Source of the DNA: Bacillota bacterium
GTDB taxonomy: Bacteria; Bacillota; Clostridia; Christensenellales; CAG-138
NCBI GenBank assembly: GCA_023400985.1
Contig: JAEXEN010000010.1
Coordinates: 1 to 62,842, forward strand
DNA length: 62,842 bases
Reading direction: 5' to 3'
How positions within the stretch are numbered: position 1 is the first letter of the stretch; every line of letters starts with the position of its first letter. The translations under genes were made by a program, and so were the position numbers. The notes below the pieces were generated by a model that saw nothing but the letters and a program-made list of their open reading frames with translations, did not search any database and was not told the DNA's origin. Of the stretch, positions 26,738 through 35,144 are shown one piece after another.

Positions 26738-26789
26738 TTTCGGAGCAGCAAAGAAGCATCCCGCGGGATGCTTCTTTGCTGCTCCGAAA
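26738..26789. terminator. 52-bp perfect palindrome, bidirectional terminator
   Basis: Two 26-nt arms (26738-26763 and 26764-26789) are exact reverse complements with no loop. One end reads ...CCGAAA and the other TTTCGG..., so weak T/A tracts flank both sides. It sits between the convergent RNHCP gene and the glycosyltransferase operon and would fold in RNA from either strand. Confidence 0.75.
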
Positions 26790-26803
26790 GTCAATGATCG
26801 CCT

Positions 26804-28972
26804 TCAAATCCCATCCGGCAATTTAGCATACAAAGCTTTCAACTCCGGATCGTCCGGCGTAATGGACTTCAAATTATCCAGCAGCGCTTTGGCCTGCGCC
26901 CATTGCTGCGATTTGATAAGCGCCAGAACGCTGATTTTTATGCTGCGGGATAATTGGCGCATTTCATCGGCAGGGGAGGAGGGAGCTTTTATTTGCTGTA
27001 TTTTAATATCTTTTGCCATATATCGGGCAAGCTCTTCCAAGCTCTCATTTAGAGAAAGCGCCTGCCGGATCGACCGCACCTGCAGTTCCGGACGTCTTTC
27101 CTGCCTGAATTTGAGCGCCTGCGTCAAATAATAGGCGGCTCTTGCGGGTTTTGTGAGATAACCGCAGCGTTCGGGCGAGAAGCAGCCTTCCGGGCTGAGC
27201 AGGCGGTAATAGGCGGCGTTGGTCTCCACATATTGGGCAAACGCCGCGTCGAAAGCGGCCGGGTCCGGCGAACCTTTGATCAGCTTCGTCAATGCGTCAA
27301 ACCGGATATTTGCTTTTAAAAACAACATCTCCGGCGAGTCGGGGGCGAAGGACTGCTGCAGGAAGCTTACAAGAGCTTCCCGCTCCGACGGGGAGAAATT
27401 TTTGAGCAGGCAGGCGCAGGTCGTTTTCCATGTTTCGATGAAGATTTTTCCAACAAGCGGTTTTAAACTGATCTTGTTACGGCAGCAGAGAGCAATCAGG
27501 TCGTCTGCAGGGATGCTCCCTATATCCAACGCGCCGTATTCTTCCATAAGAGCGGGCAACTCCTGCGTGCGGTTTTCATGCTCGGCTATTATCATCTTCT
27601 GTGCGGTAATGCGGGGATGGCTTAGCGGAAGTTTGGAAAGCATGCGGATATCGTCATACCATTTTGCCGTGTTTCCCACTTTCTCCTTGGCAAGTACGGA
27701 TTCTGTGATCCGCATAAAATCAGTCAGCATTTTTGGCTTTTGCAGGCTGGGAAGCAACTCCTCGCAGAGCAAGTCGAGCTTGTTTGCAGCAATCGCCGCA
27801 TCTACGGCCTGAGGCATACACGCAGACAAAAACGCATCGGCTTTTTCACCGATCAGGCAATAGCGCTTTAGGTAGCCGAGCGCTTTGTCCCATTGACCAA
27901 GCGACTTGCTTAGCAGCATGACGCGCTGCAGCATAGCTTTCCGGTTATGATCGCTGATGCTTTCCTTCTGGGTCATGATCAATTGATTGATGAGCTTATC
28001 CGGATCGTGATCCAGCACATCAACGTTCGTAAAATAAACGTCTATATACGTGAGAAATTTTTCCTCACTGATCAGTACAGAGTCCATGCTTTGCAGGATC
28101 AGGCAGATCATTGTCTTGGCAAGCTCGGTCACATGGGGATGGTCTACCAAAGTCTTTACGGCATCCAGCAGCATTTCAATGTCGTTCAGCCTGCAGAGAA
28201 CTTGGACGTAGTAAACGACGATCTGTCCCATATAAGCCGTGGTGCTTTTTAAGCCGAATTCCAGCGTCTGCTCGCAAAGCTCTTTAACCTTTTGAAATTC
28301 CCGAATGGCATAATACTCCTGGCAGAGCTGCACGATGGTCCGAAGATCCTTCGGGTTTTCCTTCAGCATCTCTAAAAGAGGAGCGATGTTGCGCCTGCTG
28401 TGGGCAATGCGCTCCGCGTTGCTGCCATATACATATCCATAATGATGTACAAAGCAATCCAACTCTTTTAAGGGAATATACGTCTCCAGAAATTCATGTA
28501 TTTTATTTTTGAAAACAGTATGCTCGCTTCTGCGCACCATGCGGCCCACTGCGGCGTCCGCATAGACAGTGCCTGTAAGATCGTTGTAATTTCTTTGATT
28601 ATAGAAGCAGGAGCGATAGGTGCCATCGTCGGTTTTCAAAAAGTCAAGGATGGGGGTCACATCCTCAAACCATTCGTCGTCGTCCAAATATAAAAACCAC
28701 TCGCCTTTGGCTTGTTTCAGCCCCGCGTTTCTGGCCGCTGCAAAATCGTTGCACCATTCAAAACGCACGATATGATCGGTATACTCCCGCGCGACCGCCA
28801 GAGAGCCGTCGGAGTTTTCCTCCCCGACGGTATCTACAACGATCAGCTCGCTGGGGAGCTGGTCCAGTAAAGGCTTGATGGAGCTAAGGCACTTGCGGAT
28901 GGTATCGATACGGTTGGATACCAAGAGGGAAATGGTGAGTTTGATCTTGGGACCGGACACGCGTGTATTCAT
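26804..28972 (-). CDS. Family 2 glycosyltransferase with long helical (TPR-like) C-terminus
   Basis: A 722-residue protein. The first 230 residues form a GT2 (GT-A fold) domain: TISLLVSNRIDTIRKCL, ELIVVDTVG, DFAAARNAGLKQAKGEWF and the metal-binding YLDDDEWF. The remaining 480 residues are alpha-helical repeats of TPR type (for example LCQEYYAIREFQKVKELCEQ) ending in an ALLDNLKSITPDDPELKALYA unit. This combination is found in clostridial enzymes that modify proteins or surface polymers. GGAGG is 5 nt before the ATG. It is the last gene of the minus-strand glycan operon. Donor and acceptor unknown. Confidence 0.82.
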   Translation of the reverse strand: MNTRVSGPKIKLTISLLVSNRIDTIRKCLSSIKPLLDQLPSELIVVDTVGEENSDGSLAVAREYTDHIVRFEWCNDFAAARNAGLKQAKGEWFLYLDDDEWFEDVTPILDFLKTDDGTYRSCFYNQRNYNDLTGTVYADAAVGRMVRRSEHTVFKNKIHEFLETYIPLKELDCFVHHYGYVYGSNAERIAHSRRNIAPLLEMLKENPKDLRTIVQLCQEYYAIREFQKVKELCEQTLEFGLKSTTAYMGQIVVYYVQVLCRLNDIEMLLDAVKTLVDHPHVTELAKTMICLILQSMDSVLISEEKFLTYIDVYFTNVDVLDHDPDKLINQLIMTQKESISDHNRKAMLQRVMLLSKSLGQWDKALGYLKRYCLIGEKADAFLSACMPQAVDAAIAANKLDLLCEELLPSLQKPKMLTDFMRITESVLAKEKVGNTAKWYDDIRMLSKLPLSHPRITAQKMIIAEHENRTQELPALMEEYGALDIGSIPADDLIALCCRNKISLKPLVGKIFIETWKTTCACLLKNFSPSEREALVSFLQQSFAPDSPEMLFLKANIRFDALTKLIKGSPDPAAFDAAFAQYVETNAAYYRLLSPEGCFSPERCGYLTKPARAAYYLTQALKFRQERRPELQVRSIRQALSLNESLEELARYMAKDIKIQQIKAPSSPADEMRQLSRSIKISVLALIKSQQWAQAKALLDNLKSITPDDPELKALYAKLPDGI

Positions 28973-28994
28973 GTTTTCCTCCTATGTTCCGTAT

Positions 28995-30215
28995 TCAAAA
29001 AGACTTCTGAAAATCCATGACTTCGGGGTCGTTCGGGATCAGCTCCGCAAGCTCGCTTAGACTGTCTTTTGCTTCATCCTTCCGGTTTTGCGAAAGGAAA
29101 AAACGCACCCGCAGCTTTTTGAAAAACAGCCAGCCGTCCGCATTTTCGGCAGCGGCGCTCATGCGTTCCCCCGCGTTACAGTAACCTTCGACCAATTCGT
29201 CCGGAACCTCATCTCGCGAAAGCAGCCAGGTTGCAGCAGTCGAAAACAATTCCCTTCGCCGCGCGGACATCTCGGCGTCGCAATCGAAGCTTGCACAAAA
29301 ATGATCTCTCGCCATAAGCTGCCCGGTATATGTATGGGTAAACATTTGGATGATGCCCGCGATTTTTTCCTGCATCGGAATCTGGGCATTCAGGAGAATA
29401 CCGAGCGTATCATTCAGCGCATTCATGTAGACCAACAACAGAAAATCCATGTTTCGAGAACTGATATAACCGCATTTGCCGGTTAAAAAGCTGCATGCGG
29501 TCTCATGCAGGATAACATCGGACTTGATACGGATGTTATCCATTTGATAAGATACCGATTTAGGGGATATATAGTATTTATGCAAGGATTTCCCTAGGAT
29601 CCCGATCAGGGATGCATGGCTGAAATTCTCCAGGCAAAACAGAGTGTCTGCGCCGTACATGGAGATACTTATCTTTTCCCAGTTTATTTTCTTTAGAACA
29701 GATATGGCGTAAAGCTTGCCCCATATCGTTCGCGTAAACTGGTGATACAGCGGAAAGTATTCCGAAAATTGCGATGACGCCTCTAAAATCAAATTGTCCT
29801 GAAGAACTCTTTCTCCCGCAATTTCATCTGTCTTGGCATTCAGAAAATAATTTCCGCATGCGGCGATTTCAAGCCGGTTGTCCAGCATAAAAGCCAGCAT
29901 TTCCTCAACAAAACCAGGAGTGTATTCGTCGTCTGCATCCAGAGTAGTGAAAAAATCTTCCTCCGAATGATTTTTCGATATGGCAGGGACAAATGCAAAA
30001 AAACAGGTGGGGTCATTTCGCTCCACCCGATACTTCTTGAATCTACGGTCGAGCTGCACATAGTGCTCTATGATTTTACCGGTTTTATCGGTGCAGCCGT
30101 TATCAATACAATAACAGAACCAGTCCCCACAGGTCTGATGCAGCAAACTATCCAAGGTGCGCCCGATGGTTTTCTCCGCATTATAGGCCTGTACATAAAA
30201 AATCACCGACGGCAT
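28995..30215 (-). CDS. Family 2 glycosyltransferase
   Basis: A 406-residue protein with a GT2 domain: VIFYVQAYNAEKTIGRTLDSLL, CIDNGCTDKTGKIIEHY and the DxD motif TTLDADDEYTPGF. The C-terminal 200 residues are helical, ending with a TPR-like stretch (LSELAELIPNDPEVMDF) resembling the last repeat of the neighbouring 722-residue enzyme, which hints at common origin of the two tails. Its start overlaps the end of the radical SAM gene by 13 nt, so it is translationally coupled. Confidence 0.82.
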   Translation of the reverse strand: MPSVIFYVQAYNAEKTIGRTLDSLLHQTCGDWFCYCIDNGCTDKTGKIIEHYVQLDRRFKKYRVERNDPTCFFAFVPAISKNHSEEDFFTTLDADDEYTPGFVEEMLAFMLDNRLEIAACGNYFLNAKTDEIAGERVLQDNLILEASSQFSEYFPLYHQFTRTIWGKLYAISVLKKINWEKISISMYGADTLFCLENFSHASLIGILGKSLHKYYISPKSVSYQMDNIRIKSDVILHETACSFLTGKCGYISSRNMDFLLLVYMNALNDTLGILLNAQIPMQEKIAGIIQMFTHTYTGQLMARDHFCASFDCDAEMSARRRELFSTAATWLLSRDEVPDELVEGYCNAGERMSAAAENADGWLFFKKLRVRFFLSQNRKDEAKDSLSELAELIPNDPEVMDFQKSF

Positions 30216-31033
30216 ATGACTGCCCCCGCTTCGTTCTTTATCTGCTCTGCCGCGGGATGCCGCTCCACATCATCGCCGAAGCTCACGCAGCTTTGGCACG
30301 AAACGCGCGGAGCGTCGTTGAAATGCCGAATTTTTTCCCGCTTTTGCGCATCCGTTTCCGCGGGGTCATATATGTCCAAAACGTCGCGCGGGGCAGGCGT
30401 TATTTTGCCGAGCGTGCTTGCCATGAGAGAACGTGCGCACCCATGCAATTTGCCGCGGTACATGTGAAAGTTCCGCATGGCGACCTGTCCGCAATGCTCA
30501 AACTGTTCCCGCAAAGCTTCCTCGCTTTTTCCGCGCTCTTCAAAGCAGGTATTATCCACCCATCCGCCGTAATGCTGCATGTCTCCATGATAACGCTTGA
30601 CAACATAAGGAATGGAATGCCGGCCCAAGAGCGCGGTCATATCGGTAACCATAGGCGAATACATACCGTAGTCGCTAATCTGTATTTGCATGTTTCCTGC
30701 GTATTTCTTGAACGCCGCAATATCCTCACCGCAGGGCAGGAGCGTTGCGTTCGTGATCAATATAAGCTTATCGAACCGATTTTTAAAATTGAGACAATGC
30801 TCATAAAGCGGATGCATATCCCTGCGCATAAAAATCTCGCCGCCGACAAGCTGCAGCCATTCGGTGTAGTCGACTAACTCGAAAATACGGTCAACGTCGC
30901 GGATTAATTCATCGACAGGGACATGCTCGGCATTTTTGAACATCGTCATATAATTGCTGCACAACTTACAGCGCAACGTGCATTTCAACGTCGGCATGAT
31001 CGCAAGACGGCGCAGGTTCAGTGGCTCTTCCAT
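30203..31033 (-). CDS. Radical SAM protein of the glycan operon
   Basis: A 276-residue protein starting at 31033 (GAGGGGAGA 4 nt before the ATG; an in-frame ATG at 31072 lies inside the previous gene). It has the radical SAM cluster motif CTLRCKLC (CxxxCxxC), the GGE-type motif (LVGGEIFMRRD) and a C-terminal region with extra cysteines (HGCARS, SCQSC) like a reduced auxiliary-cluster (SPASM-like) domain. Being inside an operon of glycosyltransferases and an FkbM methyltransferase it may modify a sugar or a glycosylated peptide; the substrate is unknown. Confidence 0.82.
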   Translation of the reverse strand: MEEPLNLRRLAIMPTLKCTLRCKLCSNYMTMFKNAEHVPVDELIRDVDRIFELVDYTEWLQLVGGEIFMRRDMHPLYEHCLNFKNRFDKLILITNATLLPCGEDIAAFKKYAGNMQIQISDYGMYSPMVTDMTALLGRHSIPYVVKRYHGDMQHYGGWVDNTCFEERGKSEEALREQFEHCGQVAMRNFHMYRGKLHGCARSLMASTLGKITPAPRDVLDIYDPAETDAQKREKIRHFNDAPRVSCQSCVSFGDDVERHPAAEQIKNEAGAVICRR

Positions 31034-31044
31034 AACTTCTCCCC

Positions 31045-32178
31045 TCAGTATGCGTACAGAACGGTTTCCCACATGTAGCGGGAGTAGTGCCGGAGCATCA
31101 ATTTATAATCGGGATTCATTTCCTTTATAATAAGCGGCAGCTGATACATATCTTCCGGCTTGTGGTAAGCGGCAATTGCCAGCTTCGGCTTATATTCGGA
31201 GATGATTTCTTTTGCTCCCCTCAGGGCGGCTAACTCCGCGCCTTCAATGTCCATCTTGATAAAAGTCGGTTTTTTTGCGGTTTCACCTAAGGTTTTGAAA
31301 AATGCATTCAAGCTCGTCAGGCTGACCGTATCAACCGCATCCGCATTGAGGTTGCTTCCCATCCCGAGGCCCAGATTCGCTTTGGCAGAAATCGTTGTGT
31401 CGGATAAACCTTGCCCGACGATTGTAACGTTGTGATACTTATCCAAATTATCCTGCGCCATCGCAAGATTCTTAGGATCGATTTCAAACCCATAAATATG
31501 CTCGTACTTTCCCGCAACCTTTTTGATGAACAGCTCGGTCGTATCACCGGTAAAGAGCCCTGCGTCAACAAAGACCTCCGTATCGGTGAAAGTGATCTGC
31601 TCCGGGAAGTACATCTCGCCGATATCCTCATAGGCAGGGAATTCCTCCCTGAATAAGTACGTTTTCATACGGTTCAAAAGGATCTGCCTTGAGCTTTCAT
31701 CCGGGTACAATTGAAACGCGGATTCATATTGATCCAATAACTCGTACATATCGGAAATGCCGATTTGAATCTTTTCTTCGGGCAGATTCTGAAGCAGCTT
31801 ATACGCGACGTCAAAACCAAGGATCTGCTCTTTCGCGATCCCCAACGACAGAAGCTGTGCGCGAATCTGCTTTTCCGGCGTAAGCGTTGCGATAATAATG
31901 CTCGCATCAGGATAGCTATCTTTTACCGTCTGCGGTGAAACGATTGGGATATGCGTCTGCTGGAAATGCCCTGTTTTGAAGTTGTCGACAAAGCAGCATA
32001 CCTCAAGTCCCAGTTCTGACAAAGTATGATATACCCGTTTGCCATAACCGCCGCACCCGAAAATAGCAAGCGGACACTGTGACAATCTGTCGATCAGCGC
32101 CTTTTGTTTTCGAATGTGCTCACCGGTATTGTATTGCTCTTTAATTTTTTCAAACTCCTGCTTAAACGACATTAACAT
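31045..32178 (-). CDS. FkbM-family methyltransferase with N-terminal Rossmann-type domain
   Basis: A 377-residue two-domain protein. Residues 25-150 contain a nucleotide-binding-like fold (LAIFGCGGYGKRVYHTL, CFVDN, PIVSPQTVKDSYPDASIIIATLTP) like the N-terminal part of sugar-modifying acyltransferases and related proteins. Residues about 190-370 are the FkbM domain (VFVDAGLFTGDTTELFIKK, IYGFEIDPKNLAMAQDNL, FIKMDIEGAELAALRGA), which transfers methyl groups to hydroxyls of sugars or polyketides. An ATG at 32172 is an alternative start; both overlap the end of the upstream glycosyltransferase gene. Confidence 0.85.
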   Translation of the reverse strand: MLMSFKQEFEKIKEQYNTGEHIRKQKALIDRLSQCPLAIFGCGGYGKRVYHTLSELGLEVCCFVDNFKTGHFQQTHIPIVSPQTVKDSYPDASIIIATLTPEKQIRAQLLSLGIAKEQILGFDVAYKLLQNLPEEKIQIGISDMYELLDQYESAFQLYPDESSRQILLNRMKTYLFREEFPAYEDIGEMYFPEQITFTDTEVFVDAGLFTGDTTELFIKKVAGKYEHIYGFEIDPKNLAMAQDNLDKYHNVTIVGQGLSDTTISAKANLGLGMGSNLNADAVDTVSLTSLNAFFKTLGETAKKPTFIKMDIEGAELAALRGAKEIISEYKPKLAIAAYHKPEDMYQLPLIIKEMNPDYKLMLRHYSRYMWETVLYAY

Positions 32179-33070
32179 ACGTAGTTACCCAATCCTTTTC
32201 AAAATCCAAAATATACGGGCAGCCCAGAAACGCATCGCGATGTTCCCTGATTTCCCGTTTCAACGCCGCAAGCCGGCATTCGCACCCCGTGAGGTTCAAC
32301 CTAATGATTTTCTCCACCATGGAGATCATAAACGACCACTCAAAATACCGCCATGCCTCCGCGCTACCCGGGTAATTCGTGCAAAGCCATTCCGTCCGCT
32401 CGCGGTAGACCCGCAGGTATTCATCGAGGGTCGAAATATCCAGCAGGCTGTGATTCGTCGTCCATGCGGAGTTGTTTCCTTCGTGACGGCAAAAGTCGTA
32501 CTTCGGCAAGCTATGATAGGCTATTTTGCCTGCTTCTCCGAGTATTTTCGGCATAAGCTCGATATCGTCGTATTTCGCCGTTTCGGAGAAGCGGATGCCC
32601 TTAAACAGCGAGCTTTTGATGAGCTTCGTGGGGAATTGAACATTGTACTTTCTTCGCCACAAAAGCTCCGTCAACGCTTCCTCGGCGGTCATGACGCGCT
32701 TTTCGTCAAACGCCTTGCCGGCGGCTCCGCAAATCGCCACATCCGCATGGTTATCGGCTATAAGCTTCCATAGAAACTCCAAAAAATCCGTCTCGCAGGT
32801 ATCGTCGTCGTCAACAAAAGCGATATGATCGCCTCTTGCGGCATCGAGCCCTGTGTTGCGACCGGCGCCGATGCTGCCGCGTTCCCGATGGATCACGCGG
32901 ATGCGGGGGTCCTTTTCCGCGTATGCGTCGGCGACCTTTCCGCTAAAGTCGGTAGAGCCGTTGTTCACAATGATAAACTCAAAATCGCGAAATGTCTGGG
33001 CGAGTATGCATTCGACCATGCGCCCAAGAAGCTTTTCGCGGTTGTAGGTCAGCATGATAACGGAGATCAT
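32162..33070 (-). CDS. Family 2 glycosyltransferase
   Basis: A 302-residue protein starting at the ATG at 33070, which overlaps the stop of the cytidylyltransferase gene (ATGA); upstream ATGs lie inside that gene. GT2 motifs: ISVIMLTYNREKLLGRMVECIL, FIIVNNGSTDFSG, GAGRNTGLDAARGDHIAFVDDDD with the DxD. The C-terminal half is helical and contains no membrane span. It is likely to add one sugar to a surface glycan under assembly. Confidence 0.87.
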   Translation of the reverse strand: MISVIMLTYNREKLLGRMVECILAQTFRDFEFIIVNNGSTDFSGKVADAYAEKDPRIRVIHRERGSIGAGRNTGLDAARGDHIAFVDDDDTCETDFLEFLWKLIADNHADVAICGAAGKAFDEKRVMTAEEALTELLWRRKYNVQFPTKLIKSSLFKGIRFSETAKYDDIELMPKILGEAGKIAYHSLPKYDFCRHEGNNSAWTTNHSLLDISTLDEYLRVYRERTEWLCTNYPGSAEAWRYFEWSFMISMVEKIIRLNLTGCECRLAALKREIREHRDAFLGCPYILDFEKDWVTTYVNVV

Positions 33071-33852
33071 GTGTCTTCCCACACCTTCCATTCCGCCTTG
33101 CCGGCTTCCCATAAATTATCCAGCAAGCCTTTGTCGCGCTGCGTATCCATGCATTGCCAAAAACCTTCGTGGCGGTATACGCCAAGCCGTTTGTCGGCGC
33201 TGAGCTGTTCCAGCGGACGGCGCTCCAAAATGCAGTTATCCCCGTCCAGATAATCAAAAACGGCCGGCTCCATCACCATAAAGCCCGCATTGATCCAATG
33301 GTTGTCTTCCTTGGCTTTCTCGCGGAATCCGACGACGCAGTTTTTTTGTTCGTCCAGCTCCAGTACGCCAAAGCGCCCGACCGGTTGGACCGCCGTCAGC
33401 GTCACCGCCATTTTGGACGATCGATGCTGCTTTAGAAGCGCATGGAGGTTCACGTTTCCGACGCCGTCGCCGTAGGTCAGCATGAAGGGCTCGTCGCCGA
33501 CATAGGGGCGGATCCGCCTGATACGTCCGCCGGTTTGGGTGTTTAAACCGGTATCCACCACCGTGACCTTCCAAGGCTCGGCAACATTGTTGTGCACGAT
33601 CAACTTATTTCCGTCGGAAAAGTCAAACGTTATATCGGAACGATGGAGATAATAATCGGCAAAATACTCTTTGATCACATAGCCCTTATAGCCGCAGCAT
33701 ATGATGAACTCCCGAAAGCCGAAATGCGAGTAATACTTTAAGATGTGCCATAAAATGGGCGCGTCTCCGATCTCGATCATCGGTTTGGGCTTGAGATGGG
33801 ACTCCTCGGAAATTCTGGTCCCGAGCCCTCCCGCCAAAATAACCACTTTCAT
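33067..33852 (-). CDS. rfbF: Glucose-1-phosphate cytidylyltransferase
   Basis: Makes CDP-glucose from CTP and glucose 1-phosphate, the first step to CDP-linked deoxysugars. The 261-residue length is exactly that of RfbF/AscA. Motifs: MKVVILAGGLGTRISEESHLKPKPMIEIG (nucleotide loop and Mg site), LTYGDGVGNVN (Asp pair), and GFWQCMDTQRDKGLLDNLWE at the end. The ATG at 33852 is 6 nt after AGGTGG. No CDP-glucose 4,6-dehydratase is present in the window, so either CDP-glucose is used directly or the next enzyme is encoded elsewhere. First gene of the glycan operon. Confidence 0.92.
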   Translation of the reverse strand: MKVVILAGGLGTRISEESHLKPKPMIEIGDAPILWHILKYYSHFGFREFIICCGYKGYVIKEYFADYYLHRSDITFDFSDGNKLIVHNNVAEPWKVTVVDTGLNTQTGGRIRRIRPYVGDEPFMLTYGDGVGNVNLHALLKQHRSSKMAVTLTAVQPVGRFGVLELDEQKNCVVGFREKAKEDNHWINAGFMVMEPAVFDYLDGDNCILERRPLEQLSADKRLGVYRHEGFWQCMDTQRDKGLLDNLWEAGKAEWKVWEDT

Positions 33853-34008
33853 CTGCAACCACCTCTTCAACTCTCCGGCATAAAACTGTACACATACCTT
33901 TTCGGTATAAAGAAGCGGAAACTAAAGCGAATACATATCTTTCTTTTGCCTTCTGTGGTAAAGTAGCAGCGAAGGTTTTGAGATGGATGTTTTGTGGGGT
34001 GAAGAGGA

Positions 34009-35088
34009 TTGAAAAACGGGGAAAAGCCCCGCGCAAAGCGCCGCGGGATGAAAATACCCCTCGTATTGGCGGGGGCTTTGCTTCTTATCCTGTTTAGCGC
34101 CGCCATACTGTTCCGCGACGAGCTTCGCATCATCCGTTCCCTGGAAAAAATAGCGTGCACTAAGCCGGTCTACTACATGGAAGTGGAGGGCGACTACCAT
34201 TTTGAAGATTTTCTGAGCGCCGGAGGAGCGTCTTCGGATGAAGAAGTGGGCGCATTTCTCACAAAATGCATCTCAAAGGGCTTTTATTCGGTGGATGTTG
34301 AAGAAAACGGTCTTGCCTGTAGCACGATTTCCGCTGCCGCTCCTGACGGAACGCATGTGTGGGGACGAAATTTCGACTGGACGGGTTCCGTTCCGATCAT
34401 CGTCAAATGCATTCCGAAAGACGGATACGCATCCGTTTCCACCTGCGATTTTCAAAACATCACGTCCTCTCCGGACGCTGTGCCGGAGGATCTCGCCAAT
34501 AAAATGCTTGCCATTGCAGCGCTCTATGTCCCCATGGACGGCATGAACGCTGCCGGGCTTTGCGTTGCCGATCTCGAGGTCAACGAAGGGGGGATGCCAA
34601 ATGTCGATACGGAAAAGCCGGACTTGACGGTCACAACGGCGATCCGCCTCTTGCTAAACGAAGCGGCAAGCGTGGATGAATCCGTGAAACTATTAAAGCT
34701 CTACGACATACATGCCTCGGGCGGCATCAGCCATCATCTTTCTGTTTCGGACGCCTCGGGCGCCTCGGTTTCGATCGAGTTTACGGAGGAGGGCTTCGTC
34801 ACTGTAAACACAAACGCCGCGACGAATTTTAACCTTGCCAAAGGAGATATCGCCGCTGGCGGGGAAAGCGCGAAACAACGGTTTGATTACCTGTGCGCTA
34901 TCTATAAACAAAGTAAGGGTATGCTGAACGGCGAACAGGTAAAGGACGCACTAAAACAGGTCGCGCAAACGGATGGAAAGTGGACGACGCAATGGTCCGC
35001 TGTGTTCGAGCAGAAGACCATGACCGTCCAATATTACTTCGACCGCGATTTTGAAAATGCCTACAGCTTTTCAGTAGGTGCTCCGTGA
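34009..35088 (+). CDS. Membrane-anchored linear-amide C-N hydrolase (choloylglycine hydrolase/penicillin acylase-like Ntn family)
   Basis: A 359-residue protein probably starting at TTG (GGGGTGA 6-7 nt upstream). Residues 14-35 form an N-terminal signal anchor (MKIPLVLAGALLLILFSAAIL). The catalytic segment is LACSTISAAAPDGTHVWGRNFDW, in which Cys104 is the likely N-terminal nucleophile after autocleavage, followed by the family's GRNFDW. Relatives hydrolyse bile-salt amides, penicillin V or acyl-homoserine lactones, or process other amides. The topology puts the active site outside the membrane. Substrate unknown. It is divergent from the glycan operon and ends at its own terminator. Confidence 0.78.
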   Translation: MKNGEKPRAKRRGMKIPLVLAGALLLILFSAAILFRDELRIIRSLEKIACTKPVYYMEVEGDYHFEDFLSAGGASSDEEVGAFLTKCISKGFYSVDVEENGLACSTISAAAPDGTHVWGRNFDWTGSVPIIVKCIPKDGYASVSTCDFQNITSSPDAVPEDLANKMLAIAALYVPMDGMNAAGLCVADLEVNEGGMPNVDTEKPDLTVTTAIRLLLNEAASVDESVKLLKLYDIHASGGISHHLSVSDASGASVSIEFTEEGFVTVNTNAATNFNLAKGDIAAGGESAKQRFDYLCAIYKQSKGMLNGEQVKDALKQVAQTDGKWTTQWSAVFEQKTMTVQYYFDRDFENAYSFSVGAP

Positions 35089-35097
35089 AAAAAGAAG

Positions 35098-35133
35098 GCT
35101 GCCGCGGCGTTTTGTGCCACGGCAGCTTTTTTT
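35098..35133 (+). terminator. Intrinsic terminator after the amide hydrolase gene
   Basis: GCTGCCG-C-GGC / GCC-A-CGGCAGC stem with a TTTTGT loop region and seven T. It ends a few bases before the stop of the convergent aldolase gene and may serve both directions (A-run AAAAAAGAA on the other side). Confidence 0.88.
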
Positions 35134-35144
35134 GTTGCTCTTCG

